Source: an uncultured Prevotella sp. | GTDB lineage: Bacteria > Bacteroidota > Bacteroidia > Bacteroidales > Bacteroidaceae | Length of the DNA: 64,000 nucleotides | Direction of reading: 5' to 3' | Assembly (NCBI GenBank): GCA_934204655.1 | Contig: CAKPZJ010000009.1 | Span: 29,533 to 93,532 of the forward strand | The notes under the pieces: model-generated | The model's input: the letters and a program-made list of their open reading frames with translations, nothing else | Told to the model about the DNA's origin: nothing | Database searches by the model: none | Part shown: one piece after another, positions 16,456 to 25,153 of the stretch | How positions within the stretch are numbered: position 1 is the first letter of the stretch | How the letters are laid out: each line of letters opens with the position of its first letter | Made by a program: the position numbers and the translations under genes

Positions 16456-17268
16456 TTACATTGCGTAGATGTTGAAACCGCCATCAACCACAGCCACGGT
16501 GCCTGTAACAAAGTTGCTGGCATCGCTCATAAGGTAGTGGATGGTGCCACAAAGCTCCTCGGGCTTACCCATACGGCCGAAGGGAGTCTGACGAACTACG
16601 TCCTTGCCGCGCTCAGTGTACGAGCCATCGGGATTAGTCAGCAGCGCACGGTTCTGGTCGGTAATGAAGAAACCGGGGGCTATGGCGTTGACACGGATGC
16701 CCTCGCCAAACTTCTTGGCACACTCGTGGGCCATATACTCTGTAAAGTTGGAGATACCGGCTTTGGCTGCAGCGTAACCACACACACGCGTCAGAGGACG
16801 GAAAGCGGCCATAGAGGAGAAGTTTATGATTGAGCCCTTGCCCTGCTTTACCATAGGCTTAAGAAATACCTGCGTGGGGATAACCGTCCCAACCAGGTTC
16901 AGGTTAAGTACCTTCTGGAACTGCTCTGGGTCTAAGTCAAAGAAGTTCTGGTCAGGGCCAATGGTGGCTCCCTTCTGGTTGCCGCCGGCTGCGTTGAGCA
17001 GAGTGTCTACCTTGCCATACTTAGCCACGATGGCATCGCACGTGGCCTGTACCATGGCTTGGTCCATCACATCACACTTCATAAACTCGGCCTCTCCACC
17101 AGCTTTCTTGATATCGGCCACCACAGCGGCACCCACATCCTCTTTTCTGCCAAGCAGAATAACCTTGGCACCGTTAAGCGCCAGATACTTGCCAATACAC
17201 CGGCCAAGTACGCCAGTACCGCCGGTAATTACTACTACGTAGTTTTTAATATCAAATAAGTTCTTCAT
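16456..17268 (-). CDS. SDR oxidoreductase, probable D-mannonate oxidoreductase (fructuronate reductase role)
   Basis: A 270-residue short-chain dehydrogenase with NAD(P)-binding VITGGTGVLGRCIG near the N-terminus, LLNAAGGN, a catalytic Ser in INFSSMAAF and Tyr/Lys in CGYAAAKAG. Start choice: ATG at 17268 one base after the uxuA stop; an in-frame TTG three codons earlier is less likely. Its place directly after uxuA suggests it interconverts D-fructuronate and D-mannonate, a job done in E. coli by the unrelated UxuB. The substrate is inferred from context only; a gluconate 5-dehydrogenase-like activity is the alternative. Confidence 0.8.
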   Translation of the reverse strand: MKNLFDIKNYVVVITGGTGVLGRCIGKYLALNGAKVILLGRKEDVGAAVVADIKKAGGEAEFMKCDVMDQAMVQATCDAIVAKYGKVDTLLNAAGGNQKGATIGPDQNFFDLDPEQFQKVLNLNLVGTVIPTQVFLKPMVKQGKGSIINFSSMAAFRPLTRVCGYAAAKAGISNFTEYMAHECAKKFGEGIRVNAIAPGFFITDQNRALLTNPDGSYTERGKDVVRQTPFGRMGKPEELCGTIHYLMSDASNFVTGTVAVVDGGFNIYAM

Positions 17269-17269
17269 A

Positions 17270-18469
17270 TTAATCAAAGAAACCAGGTTGTTTGTACTCG
17301 ATACCTAACTCGCGGTCAACAGTAGCTAAAATGCCCTGAACCTGTCCCATAGCAAACATACGGCCAAGGAAACTGTAACCGGCATTGTAGCCACGGTTCT
17401 CATCGCCCAACATAGTCATGCCGTGGTCAACGCGCATAGGCAGGTTGGGGTTAGCTTTCTCGAAAATACGTGCTAACTCGATGATATCAGCACGGCCACC
17501 TAAGTGGCTGGCCTCCGTAAAGTCGCCGTTGGGGAAGACATGGCAAGAGCGCAGGTGAACAAACCATGTGCGATGGCAGAACTCGCGGGCCATGTCAACT
17601 ACATTATTGTGAGCACCAGCAGAGAGACTGCCGGCACAGAAGGTAAGTCCGTTATGAGGGTCATCTACAGCCTGAAGGAACCATTCTATGTCCTCGCGGT
17701 TAGTGACAATACGGGGCAAGCCAAGGATGGGGAATGGGGGGTCGTCGGGGTGTACGCACATGTACATGTCGCACTCGTTGCAGACAGGCATAATGGCGCT
17801 GAGGAAGTAACGCATGTTCTCGCGCAACTCTTCCTTGGTGATACCCTTGTACAAATCGAGCAAATCACGGAAGAGCTCGACAGGGTGTTCATCGCCCTCG
17901 GAGATATTGCCAGAGACAAATCCCTGGGTCTTTACAATAATATTCTCGACGAGGTTATGGTTGTCCTCGGCGGTCATAGTCTTCTTCAGTTCATCAACTT
18001 GGGCGAGCACGTCCTGTGGGTAATCTTTCTCGGCACCATCGCGCTTCAAGATACAGATGTCGAAGTAAGCAAACTGAGCATGAGAAAAATACAGGTTGGT
18101 AGTGCCATTGGGATTGGGATGGCTCAGGTCGGTACGGGCCCAATCCAGGACAGGCATGAAGTTATAGCAAATGGTGTGGATTCCCTCAGCCGAGAGGTTG
18201 CGCAGGCTCACCTTGTAATTCTCGATAAGTTGGTCGCGGTCGGGACCAGCATATTTGATGCTTTCAGAGACAGGAAGACTCTCAACGACACTCCATCTCA
18301 TACCATAGCTCTCGATATAAGATTTAAGGTCATGGATTTTCTCGCGTGTCCATACTTCACCGTTCGGGACGTCGTGCAGGGCAGTAACGATGCCCTCGAC
18401 ACCTATCTGTTTTAACATGGCAAGAGTGATTTTGTCATTCTTACCAAACCATCTCCAAGTTCTTTCCAT
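17270..18469 (-). CDS. uxuA: Mannonate dehydratase
   Basis: UxuA dehydrates D-mannonate to 2-keto-3-deoxy-D-gluconate in hexuronate (glucuronate/galacturonate) catabolism. The 399-residue TIM-barrel protein starts MERTWRWFGKNDKITL, with the typical QIGVEGIVTALHDVP, then FMPVLDWARTDLSHP, MYMCVHPDDPPFPILGLPRI and VDHGMTMLGDE, the metal-ligand regions of the family. It is first in a two-gene operon with an SDR oxidoreductase. A promoter (18505) overlapped by a 15-bp palindrome suggests repressor control. No KDG kinase, aldolase or transporter lies nearby. Confidence 0.95.
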   Translation of the reverse strand: MERTWRWFGKNDKITLAMLKQIGVEGIVTALHDVPNGEVWTREKIHDLKSYIESYGMRWSVVESLPVSESIKYAGPDRDQLIENYKVSLRNLSAEGIHTICYNFMPVLDWARTDLSHPNPNGTTNLYFSHAQFAYFDICILKRDGAEKDYPQDVLAQVDELKKTMTAEDNHNLVENIIVKTQGFVSGNISEGDEHPVELFRDLLDLYKGITKEELRENMRYFLSAIMPVCNECDMYMCVHPDDPPFPILGLPRIVTNREDIEWFLQAVDDPHNGLTFCAGSLSAGAHNNVVDMAREFCHRTWFVHLRSCHVFPNGDFTEASHLGGRADIIELARIFEKANPNLPMRVDHGMTMLGDENRGYNAGYSFLGRMFAMGQVQGILATVDRELGIEYKQPGFFD

Positions 18470-18504
18470 TTATTGACTTTAGTTTTTATTCTATTTGTTT
18501 TCTG

Positions 18505-18512
18505 CAAAGTTA
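18505..18512 (-). promoter_or_regulatory. uxuA promoter, -7 element TAACTTTG
   Basis: Perfect TAnnTTTG on the minus strand, 36-43 bases upstream of the uxuA ATG. Confidence 0.7.
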
Positions 18513-18526
18513 GCGATAAAATCGCT
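18512..18526. promoter_or_regulatory. Candidate operator palindrome upstream of uxuA
   Basis: AGCGATAAAATCGCT is a perfect 6+3+6 palindrome directly upstream of the -7 element, in the spacer a bound regulator would block. Which regulator (LacI or GntR type) cannot be told. Confidence 0.45.
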
Positions 18527-18548
18527 CTTAATGTAGTGATTGGGGTTA

Positions 18549-18596
18549 AAAAAAGAAAAAAGGCAAGCTGCCTACGGGCAACCTGCCTTGTTTTTA
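18549..18596. terminator. Terminator of the ffh/Vor operon
   Basis: Stem AAGGCA / TGCCTT with inner GCC / GGC (18560-18589), flanked by an A-rich run on the left (T run for leftward transcripts) and TTTTT on the right. It lies 30 bases after the gamma-subunit stop. Confidence 0.75.
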
Positions 18597-18620
18597 TAAT
18601 CATTATTACTATTCAGCCCT

Positions 18621-19166
18621 TTATGACTGCTTCTGAATGATTTTCATACCTTCAGAAACGGCCTGCATGTTCAGGGGGATGAGCTTGTGGTGACGCTCGG
18701 GCAAACTCTTATAGAGCGCCTTGTTAAGACCATCAGTGCTCACCACGGGACATACCTTGAGCAATCCGCCCAGTACTATCATGTTGAAAACCTTGGTGTT
18801 CTTCATCTCCGCAGCCTTGTCCATGGCATCAATGCGGTAGATTTGGATGTCATCGCGTACCGGGGGATTAGCAATGCCAAACCCATCGTAAATCAAGATA
18901 CCTCCGGGCTTCACCTTGGGTAAGAACTTGTCGAGCGAAGGCTGATTGAGTACGATAGCCACATCATACTTGCTGAGAATGGGCGACGAGATACGCTCAT
19001 CGCTCACGATTACGGTCACATTGGCCGTTCCGCCACGCTGCTCAGGGCCGTATGCCGGCATCCAGGTAATCTCCTTGTCTTCCATCAAGCCCGAATAGGC
19101 CAGAATCTTGCCCATTGACAAGACACCCTGGCCTCCGAAACCACTTATTATTATCTCTGTCTTCAT
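18621..19166 (-). CDS. 2-oxoacid:ferredoxin oxidoreductase gamma subunit (Vor/Kor type)
   Basis: A 181-residue gamma subunit of a thiamine-pyrophosphate 2-oxoacid:ferredoxin oxidoreductase, which oxidatively decarboxylates 2-oxoacids to acyl-CoA with ferredoxin as acceptor (or runs reductively). The opening IISGFGGQGVLSMGKILAYSG is the domain signature, followed by GPEQRGGTANVTVIVSD. It is the last of four complex genes (delta, alpha, beta, gamma). A strong SD, AAGGAGGAC, precedes the ATG by 8 bases. Whether the substrate is 2-oxoglutarate or branched-chain oxoacids cannot be settled from sequence. Confidence 0.9.
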   Translation of the reverse strand: MKTEIIISGFGGQGVLSMGKILAYSGLMEDKEITWMPAYGPEQRGGTANVTVIVSDERISSPILSKYDVAIVLNQPSLDKFLPKVKPGGILIYDGFGIANPPVRDDIQIYRIDAMDKAAEMKNTKVFNMIVLGGLLKVCPVVSTDGLNKALYKSLPERHHKLIPLNMQAVSEGMKIIQKQS

Positions 19167-19187
19167 AGTTATGTCCTCCTTAATTCG

Positions 19188-19955
19188 CTAAAGGTTTGTC
19201 GTGTCCTTCAGATCGCCCTTAGGATAGTTGGCAAACATATTCTCCTTCATCCATTCATTGGCTTTGACTGGCGAGAGTTTCCACCCGCTGTTGCAGGTAG
19301 ACACTATCTCTACCAAAGATGAGCCCAGTCCCTTCATAGACGACTCGAAAGCCTTGCGGATAGCTGCCTTGGCCTTGCGGATTGACGCCACGCTCTCTAC
19401 ACTCTGACAGGTAACATAGCAGGTGCCTTTCAGATGAGAGGCCAGTTCAGCTATATTGAGCGGCCAGCCGTGTAACTGAGGGTCGCGACCGTAAGGACAG
19501 GTACTGGTCTTCTGCCCTATCAGTGTGGTAGGGGCCATCTGACCGCCCGTCATACCATAAATGGCGTTATTGATAAATATAAGAGGTATATTCTCGCCTC
19601 GGTTCAACGCATGGATGGTCTCGCAGGTACCTATACATGCCAAATCGCCATCGCCCTGGTACGTGAAGACCAGCCGGTCAGGCCACAGGCGCTTGATACC
19701 GGTAGCTACAGCGGGAGCGCGACCATGGGCAGCTTCCTGCCAGTCGATGTCGAGATAACGATAGGCAAACACGGCACAGCCCACAGGGCACACGCCGACA
19801 GCCTTGTCAGCCATTCCCATCTCCTCTATCACCTCGGCTACCAACTTGTGTACCACGCCGTGCGAGCAGCCCGGACAATAGTGCATGGTGGTATCGTTCA
19901 TCAAGCCCGGCTTCTTGTACACCAAGTTCTCGGGGGCTATTATATCATTACTCAT
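19188..19955 (-). CDS. 2-oxoacid:ferredoxin oxidoreductase beta subunit (TPP-binding)
   Basis: A 255-residue subunit that carries thiamine pyrophosphate and part of the Fe-S wiring. Visible: MHYCPGCSHGVVHKL and GVCPVGCAVF (cysteines that ligate a 4Fe-4S cluster in this family); the TPP/Mg motif GDGDLACIGTCETIHALNRG followed by FINNAIYGMTGGQMAPTT. It overlaps the alpha gene by four bases, so the two subunits are probably coupled in translation, and it sits 21 bases before gamma. Confidence 0.93.
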   Translation of the reverse strand: MSNDIIAPENLVYKKPGLMNDTTMHYCPGCSHGVVHKLVAEVIEEMGMADKAVGVCPVGCAVFAYRYLDIDWQEAAHGRAPAVATGIKRLWPDRLVFTYQGDGDLACIGTCETIHALNRGENIPLIFINNAIYGMTGGQMAPTTLIGQKTSTCPYGRDPQLHGWPLNIAELASHLKGTCYVTCQSVESVASIRKAKAAIRKAFESSMKGLGSSLVEIVSTCNSGWKLSPVKANEWMKENMFANYPKGDLKDTTNL

Positions 19956-21034
19956 AGCATTTTCTCCTTTAAAGCGTTAACTATCTCCTCGGGGTCGGGA
20001 ACCATACCACCGAGGCGACCGAAATGGGCCACCTTGGACTGGCCGTTGACAGCGAGGCGTACATCCTCTATCATCTGACCGGCATTGATTTCGGCCACCA
20101 GAAATCCCTTCTTTGTACGTGCGAGTTCGGCTATCTGCTTCTCGGGGAACGGCCACAGCGTGATGGGACGGAACAGACCCACCTTGATACCTTCCTCGCG
20201 AGCCAACTCGACAGCCTTTTCCGAGATACGGGCTATGCTGCCAAAGGCCACTATCACATAGTCGGCATCGTCCATCTGCTGCTCCTCATAGCGTACCTCG
20301 TTGGCCTTAATGTCGGCATATTTTTTCTGTAACTGCAGATTGCGCTGCTCCATCACTTCCGACTGCAGTTCCAACGAAGTCAGAATGTTGGGCGAACGGT
20401 CGATGGTACGGCCGATAGTTGCCCACGGGCACTCGCGCCTGATTTCCTCCTCAGTACGGCGAGGTTTCATGGGCGGAAGCACCACCTTCTCCATCATCTG
20501 ACCGATGACTCCGTCAGACAGAATCATAGCCGGGTTGCGGTACTTGAAAGCCAGTTCAAAGGCCAAGTCCATGAAGTCGGCCATCTCCTGTACCGAGTTG
20601 GGCGCCAAGACTATCACGTAGTAGTCACCGTTACCTCCGCCACGCGTAGCCTGAAAGTAGTCGCTCTGGCTGGGCTGAATGGTGCCCAGGCCGGGGCCTC
20701 CGCGCTGCACGTTGACTATCACGCCAGGTATCTCGGCACCTGCCATATAACTGATGCCCTCCTGCATGAGCGACACGCCGGGCGATGACGAAGTGGTAAA
20801 CACGCGCTTGCCCGCGCCAGCACCACCATATACCATATTAATAGAGGCCACCTCGCTCTCGGCCTGAAGTACCACCATGCCAGTGGTCTCCCAAGGCTTC
20901 AGAAGCGACAGCGTCTCGATAATCTCCGTCTGGGGAGTTATGGGATAACCGAAGAAACCGTCGGCACCGCACCGTATGGCGGCGTGGGCGATGGCCTCGT
21001 TACCCTTCATCAGTTTTACTTCCTGTTCAGCCAT
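19952..21034 (-). CDS. 2-oxoacid:ferredoxin oxidoreductase alpha subunit (VorB/KorA type)
   Basis: A 360-residue alpha subunit. The N-terminus MKGNEAIAHAAIRCGADGFFGYPITPQTEI is typical, with TPQTE contacting substrate or TPP; QAESEVASINMVYGGAGAGK, TSSSPGVSLMQEGISYM and VNVQRGGPGLGT follow, and the C-terminal domain II begins near VAFGSIARISEKAV. The length and the separate 2x4Fe-4S delta subunit point to the four-subunit Vor/Kor class rather than fused pyruvate oxidoreductases. It starts three bases after the ferredoxin subunit stop. Confidence 0.93.
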   Translation of the reverse strand: MAEQEVKLMKGNEAIAHAAIRCGADGFFGYPITPQTEIIETLSLLKPWETTGMVVLQAESEVASINMVYGGAGAGKRVFTTSSSPGVSLMQEGISYMAGAEIPGVIVNVQRGGPGLGTIQPSQSDYFQATRGGGNGDYYVIVLAPNSVQEMADFMDLAFELAFKYRNPAMILSDGVIGQMMEKVVLPPMKPRRTEEEIRRECPWATIGRTIDRSPNILTSLELQSEVMEQRNLQLQKKYADIKANEVRYEEQQMDDADYVIVAFGSIARISEKAVELAREEGIKVGLFRPITLWPFPEKQIAELARTKKGFLVAEINAGQMIEDVRLAVNGQSKVAHFGRLGGMVPDPEEIVNALKEKML

Positions 21035-21037
21035 TGT

Positions 21038-21271
21038 TTAATCCTCCATCTTTTTCTTATAGACAGTTATACAACCATCAGGACAGACTATTCCACAACT
21101 TGCACACCCTATGCAGTCATCGGGGTGAATGGCCTCGACGTACGGATAGCCGTGTACGTTTACTTTTTTCCGAGCCAATGCAATAACGCTCTTCGGGCAA
21201 GCCACGATGCACAGCTGACATCCCTTGCACCGGTCTGTATTGACTACGATAGCACCTTTTATCTTGCTCAT
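21038..21271 (-). CDS. Ferredoxin-type delta subunit with two 4Fe-4S clusters
   Basis: A 77-residue bacterial-type ferredoxin: CKGCQLCIVACPKSVI and CIGCASCGIVCPDGCI are the two CxxCxxCxxxCP cluster motifs. Its position (18 bases after the small TPR gene and 3 before alpha) identifies it as the electron-transfer subunit of the oxidoreductase encoded downstream. Confidence 0.92.
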   Translation of the reverse strand: MSKIKGAIVVNTDRCKGCQLCIVACPKSVIALARKKVNVHGYPYVEAIHPDDCIGCASCGIVCPDGCITVYKKKMED

Positions 21272-21289
21272 AGTAATAGTACTGATAAT

Positions 21290-21469
21290 TTATGGATTGT
21301 AAGCATCCTTATTATAAAAGTTCAATATATCCTCCAGCATCTTCCGGGCTTCCCGGGCAGGTGAGTCGGGGTCTATGGCCGTCGCCTCCATATAGCAATT
21401 TATGGCGTGTTGCCAGTCGCCCTGACGCCGGTACTCGTTGCCCTGCTGGTAATACTCCTCTGCGGTCAT
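21290..21469 (-). CDS. Small TPR-like protein
   Basis: A 59-residue protein, [19 protein letters not shown] and onward, ending [13 protein letters not shown]. One TPR-like helix pair is seen ([20 protein letters not shown], then [13 protein letters not shown]). The ATG overlaps the folD stop as ATGA, so translation is coupled to folD, and it precedes the ferredoxin subunit by 18 bases. Its conserved-looking placement suggests a helper of the oxidoreductase, but no function is known to me. Confidence 0.8.
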   Translation of the reverse strand: MTAEEYYQQGNEYRRQGDWQHAINCYMEATAIDPDSPAREARKMLEDILNFYNKDAYNP

Positions 21470-22350
21470 TGATAAAATTCCTTCTTACCGGCCGAGAGGG
21501 TATTCTTCATCAGGGAGCAGATGGTCATAGGGCCTACGCCGCCTGGCACGGGCGTAATGTACGAACAGCGGGGAGCCACCTCGGCAAACTTCACATCGCC
21601 GTTAAGCCTGAAGCCACTTTTGCGTGTGGCATCGGGTACGCGAGTGGTTCCCACGTCTATGACGACGGCCCCCTCCTTGACCATGTCGGCCGTGACAAAA
21701 TCGGGGCGGCCTATGGCGGCTATAATGATGTCGGCCGCGCGGCACTCGTCCTTCAGGTTCTTAGAGTGAGAGTGACATACCGTCACCGTGCAGTCGCCGT
21801 ACTGCTTCTGAAGCATCAGCTGGGCCATGGGCTTACCCACGATATTGCTGCGACCCAGCACCACGCACTTTTTGCCCGACGTCTCAATGTGGTAATGGCG
21901 TAGCAGCGTGAGTATTCCTAACGGCGTGGCCGACACAAAGCACGGCAAGCCGATGGACATACGGCCCACGTTGATGGGGTGGAAACCGTCGACATCCTTG
22001 CGGTAGTCGATGGCCATGATAATCTTCTGCTCGTCAATATGCCTGGGCAGCGGCAGCTGGACAATGAAGCCGTCTACGTCGTCATCGCGGTTGAGCCTGT
22101 CTACACAGGCTAACAGTTCCTCCTCGGTTACCGTGTCTTCAAACCGTATTAACGTCGACTTAAATCCACATTGCTCACAAGCTATCACCTTGTTCTTTAC
22201 ATAAGTTTCAGAGCCACCATCATGGCCCACCAATACGGCTGCCAGGTGAGGCTGCTTGCCCCCTCTGGCCACTATATTGCTGACCTCGGCTGCTATTTCC
22301 TGCTTAATGGCAGCAGCCGTGGCCTTTCCGTCTATTAATTGATATTCCAT
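21466..22350 (-). CDS. folD: Bifunctional methylene-THF dehydrogenase/methenyl-THF cyclohydrolase
   Basis: FolD interconverts 5,10-methylene-, methenyl- and 10-formyl-THF in one-carbon metabolism. At 294 residues it is full length. Motifs: [20 protein letters not shown] (catalytic Tyr and Lys in YVKNK), [29 protein letters not shown] (NADP site) and the C-terminal [18 protein letters not shown]. It lies 15 bases after ffh and overlaps the small TPR gene by four bases, all leftward. Confidence 0.96.
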   Translation of the reverse strand: MEYQLIDGKATAAAIKQEIAAEVSNIVARGGKQPHLAAVLVGHDGGSETYVKNKVIACEQCGFKSTLIRFEDTVTEEELLACVDRLNRDDDVDGFIVQLPLPRHIDEQKIIMAIDYRKDVDGFHPINVGRMSIGLPCFVSATPLGILTLLRHYHIETSGKKCVVLGRSNIVGKPMAQLMLQKQYGDCTVTVCHSHSKNLKDECRAADIIIAAIGRPDFVTADMVKEGAVVIDVGTTRVPDATRKSGFRLNGDVKFAEVAPRCSYITPVPGGVGPMTICSLMKNTLSAGKKEFYQ

Positions 22351-22365
22351 AGTATTCTTATCTGT

Positions 22366-23709
22366 TTAGAGTTTGGGCATGCCAGGCATCCCGGCCATGC
22401 GACCCATCATTCCCTTCATGCCACCGCCGGTCACCAGCTTCATCATCTTACGAGTTTGGTCAAACTGCTTTATCAGCCGGTTTACCTCCTGTACCGTGGT
22501 GCCCGAGCCCTTGGCTATGCGCTGACGCCGGCTGCTGTTCAGCAGTCCCGGGTTATGCCGCTCATCTGGGGTCATACTGTATATGATAGCCTCGATGCCC
22601 TTAAAGGCATTGTCGTCTATGTCTATGTCACGGATAGCCTTGCCCACGCCCGGAATCATGCTGGCCAGGTCCTTCAGGTTACCCATTTTCTTAATCTGAT
22701 GTATCTGATTAAGGAAGTCCTCGAAGTCAAACTGATTTTTCTGAATCTTCTTCTGCAGGCGCTTGGCCTCTTCCTCATCGTACTGCTGCTGGGCACGCTC
22801 TACCAGACTGACCACGTCGCCCATACCGAGTATTCGGTCGGCCATACGTTCGGGGTAGAACACGTCAATGGCTTCCATCTTCTCGCCCGTACCTATAAAC
22901 ATAATAGGCTTGGTTACTACGGTACGTATGCTGAGGGCCGCACCACCGCGCGTGTCGCCATCCAACTTAGTGAGAACCACTCCGTTAAAGTCCAGTCGGT
23001 CATTAAACTCTTTAGCCGTATTTACGGCATCCTGACCAGTCATGGAGTCTACCACAAAGAGAGTTTCGTCAGGATTGATGGCCTGCTTCAGACGCGAAAT
23101 TTCATCCATCATCTCCTCATCGACAGCCAGACGTCCGGCCGTATCGACGATGACCACATCATTGCCCTTGGCCTTGGCTTCCTGGATGGCATGCTGGGCT
23201 ATCTGAACCACATCCTTGTTGCCCTCCTCGGTATATACAGGTACGCCCACCTGTGCGGCCACCACCTTGAGCTGCTCTATGGCTGCCGGACGGTACACGT
23301 CGCAGGCCACTAACAGCGGTTTCTTGCCGTTTTGGGTCTTGAGACGGTTGGCGAGCTTACCGGTAAAGGTCGTTTTACCCGAACCCTGCAAGCCCGACAT
23401 TAATATAATAGCCGGTTTGCCGGTAAGGCTCAGCTCCACGGCATCGCCACCCATCAGGGCAGCCAGCTCGTCGTGTACTATCTTAACCATCAGCTGACCA
23501 GGCTTTACGGCTGTAAGCACGTTCATACCCAGGGCTTTCTGCTTAACGGTATCGGTAAACTGCTTAGCCACCTTGTAGTTAACATCGGCATCAAGCAGCG
23601 CACGGCGCACGTCCTTGAGAGTTTCCGCTACATTGATTTCGGTGATTTTTCCCTCACCTTTTAATATTTTAAATGAGCGTTCTAATCTGTCACTTAAGTT
23701 TTCAAACAT
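22366..23709 (-). CDS. ffh: Signal recognition particle GTPase Ffh
   Basis: Ffh binds signal sequences of nascent membrane proteins together with 4.5S RNA and delivers them to FtsY. The 447-residue protein has N domain, G domain (P-loop GLQGSGKTT 106-114, VDTAGRLAVDEEM, TKLDGDTRGGAAL) and a Met-rich M domain ending GGGMKGMMGRMAGMPGMPKL. A TATATTTG promoter lies 25-32 bases upstream; with tight spacing downstream, ffh appears to lead a seven-gene operon ending with the 2-oxoacid:ferredoxin oxidoreductase. Confidence 0.97.
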   Translation of the reverse strand: MFENLSDRLERSFKILKGEGKITEINVAETLKDVRRALLDADVNYKVAKQFTDTVKQKALGMNVLTAVKPGQLMVKIVHDELAALMGGDAVELSLTGKPAIILMSGLQGSGKTTFTGKLANRLKTQNGKKPLLVACDVYRPAAIEQLKVVAAQVGVPVYTEEGNKDVVQIAQHAIQEAKAKGNDVVIVDTAGRLAVDEEMMDEISRLKQAINPDETLFVVDSMTGQDAVNTAKEFNDRLDFNGVVLTKLDGDTRGGAALSIRTVVTKPIMFIGTGEKMEAIDVFYPERMADRILGMGDVVSLVERAQQQYDEEEAKRLQKKIQKNQFDFEDFLNQIHQIKKMGNLKDLASMIPGVGKAIRDIDIDDNAFKGIEAIIYSMTPDERHNPGLLNSSRRQRIAKGSGTTVQEVNRLIKQFDQTRKMMKLVTGGGMKGMMGRMAGMPGMPKL

Positions 23710-23733
23710 CGTTTTGTATAAATTATTTTATTG

Positions 23734-23741
23734 CAAATATA
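23734..23741 (-). promoter_or_regulatory. ffh operon promoter, -7 element TATATTTG
   Basis: TAnnTTTG on the minus strand, 25 bases from the ffh ATG. Confidence 0.65.
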
Positions 23742-23856
23742 CTTAAATAATAGTGGAAACGTCACCAAGGGTCTAATGATTTAAAAAATTTTAAAACTAA
23801 CGCCCCCCATAGATGCGCACATAGTTATGCAGTGTGCAATAAACACGAATAATCGC

Positions 23857-24558
23857 CTAATCCTTGAGTGAAAAAGTTATCGTGGTAACCACCCTAACCT
23901 TTTTTATCCACGGCGTGTTGGCATCGCGGTTCTCTATGCTAAACTGGCCTTGGTCGGCACTCACAATCTTATTCAGCGTAGAGTGGCTGGTGGCAGCAAA
24001 CTGGCTGGCAGTCTTCTCGGCGTTCTGTATGGCCTCTTCCATCATCTTGGGCTTCATCGATGTAAACGACACGTACTCATATACTATCGGGCTCTCGTAC
24101 TCGTCGCCCACAATGGCTATCCCCTGGCGCAGCAACTCGCCCTGCTGATTGATAATGGAGCGCACCAGTCTCACATTGTGCGACGTTACGGTCATAATGG
24201 CCGTAATGTTGTACCGATAAGCCTTGTTAGTGGTAGAATACTGGTTGGCTGCCATGTCTACCACCTTCGAGGCGTTAATAGTCAGCTCATCGGCCTTTAC
24301 CCCGTGCTTCAGCAGAAACGCCTTGATTTTGGCCTGCTTTACCTTGATATCGTCGTATAGTGTGGGCAGGTCGTTTCCCATCTCCTTAAACACAATGGGC
24401 CACGTAACCTTATCGGCCTCGACCTCCCTTTCGGCCAGTCCCTTGACCGTTACCTTTCGGTCCTTGTTGGCAAAGTCGTCTATACCCCACTTGATACACA
24501 GGCCAAGCAGCACGATGGCCACGGCTACCATGGCAGACTCATAGATGTAATTTTTCAT
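23857..24558 (-). CDS. SIMPL domain (DUF541) membrane-anchored protein
   Basis: A 233-residue protein with an N-terminal membrane anchor (residues ~8-24, AMVAVAIVLLGLCIKWGI) and an extracytoplasmic SIMPL/DUF541 domain: VTVKGLAEREVEADKVTWPI at its start, the VTSHNVRLVRSIINQQGELL middle and the AIQNAEKTASQFAATSHSTL helix. The family includes BP26 and YggE; functions proposed are oxidative-stress related but not defined. It is monocistronic with its own promoter at 24587. Confidence 0.85.
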   Translation of the reverse strand: MKNYIYESAMVAVAIVLLGLCIKWGIDDFANKDRKVTVKGLAEREVEADKVTWPIVFKEMGNDLPTLYDDIKVKQAKIKAFLLKHGVKADELTINASKVVDMAANQYSTTNKAYRYNITAIMTVTSHNVRLVRSIINQQGELLRQGIAIVGDEYESPIVYEYVSFTSMKPKMMEEAIQNAEKTASQFAATSHSTLNKIVSADQGQFSIENRDANTPWIKKVRVVTTITFSLKD

Positions 24559-24586
24559 AATGGTAGGTTTTTATATGATAATGGTA

Positions 24587-24594
24587 CAAAAATA
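24587..24594 (-). promoter_or_regulatory. SIMPL gene promoter, -7 element TATTTTTG
   Basis: TAnnTTTG on the minus strand, 29 bases from the ATG. The 247 bases beyond it (to 24841) contain nothing I can identify. Confidence 0.65.
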
Positions 24595-24841
24595 GCACAT
24601 AAACTGATAGCTACCAAAAGATTGTGTTATTATTTTTCAGCGGAATTAGCAGCAGCATTATCCATTACTTGCACGAACAACATGTAATGCTTTGAAAAAC
24701 AAGCGATAATCAACAATAACAAAACGGATATAATGCCGTCTGAAAAAACCACAAGAAAAGTGCGGCCAACCACTCCCCGATTGTCCCTAATACCAATGGT
24801 AACGCCACACAGTGGCCACCCTGAACCCTATAATACCTTAT

Positions 24842-25039
24842 TTATAAATAGAGATAAGCCACGAAGAGCACAATGGCTGTGGCCACGACGCTCAGCACGG
24901 CAAAGAGCACTCTGCCTATCAGCTTACGGCGGCGTGCAGCGTTCAGTGTACGTCGCTTAAAGATTTCCGCATCGTCCAGATGTTCCTTATGGTGATGATG
25001 GTGATGGCTATTAAGGCCTCGATTGATATTGTTGTACAT
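24842..25039 (-). CDS. Small single-pass membrane protein with natural His6 run
   Basis: A 65-residue protein of unknown function: MYNNINRGLNS, then six consecutive His (residues 12-17), a charged stretch KEHLDDAEIFKRRTLNAARR and a C-terminal transmembrane helix (VLFAVLSVVATAIVLFVAYL). The DDAE.FKR...A..RR.. segment before a C-terminal helix reminds me of a small Bacteroidales protein family, from memory only. A good promoter (TATCTTTG at 25063) lies 24 bases upstream, supporting it as a real gene. Confidence 0.7.
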   Translation of the reverse strand: MYNNINRGLNSHHHHHHKEHLDDAEIFKRRTLNAARRRKLIGRVLFAVLSVVATAIVLFVAYLYL

Positions 25040-25062
25040 ATAGATAGTCTCTTATGGTCTTG

Positions 25063-25070
25063 CAAAGATA
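25063..25070 (-). promoter_or_regulatory. Promoter of the His-rich membrane protein, -7 element TATCTTTG
   Basis: TAnnTTTG on the minus strand, 24 bases from the ATG at 25039. Confidence 0.65.
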
Positions 25071-25153
25071 GTACTTTAATAGGAAAAAAGCTAAACTTTT
25101 GGCTTTATTTTTGCGTTCGGGGGGGGTAAAATCTTACCTTTTGCTATATTATT

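Noticed and set aside
16359..16523. Longer N-terminus for TrmO
   Set aside because: It would be translated across the uxu terminator hairpin; the conserved TrmO start is at 16358.
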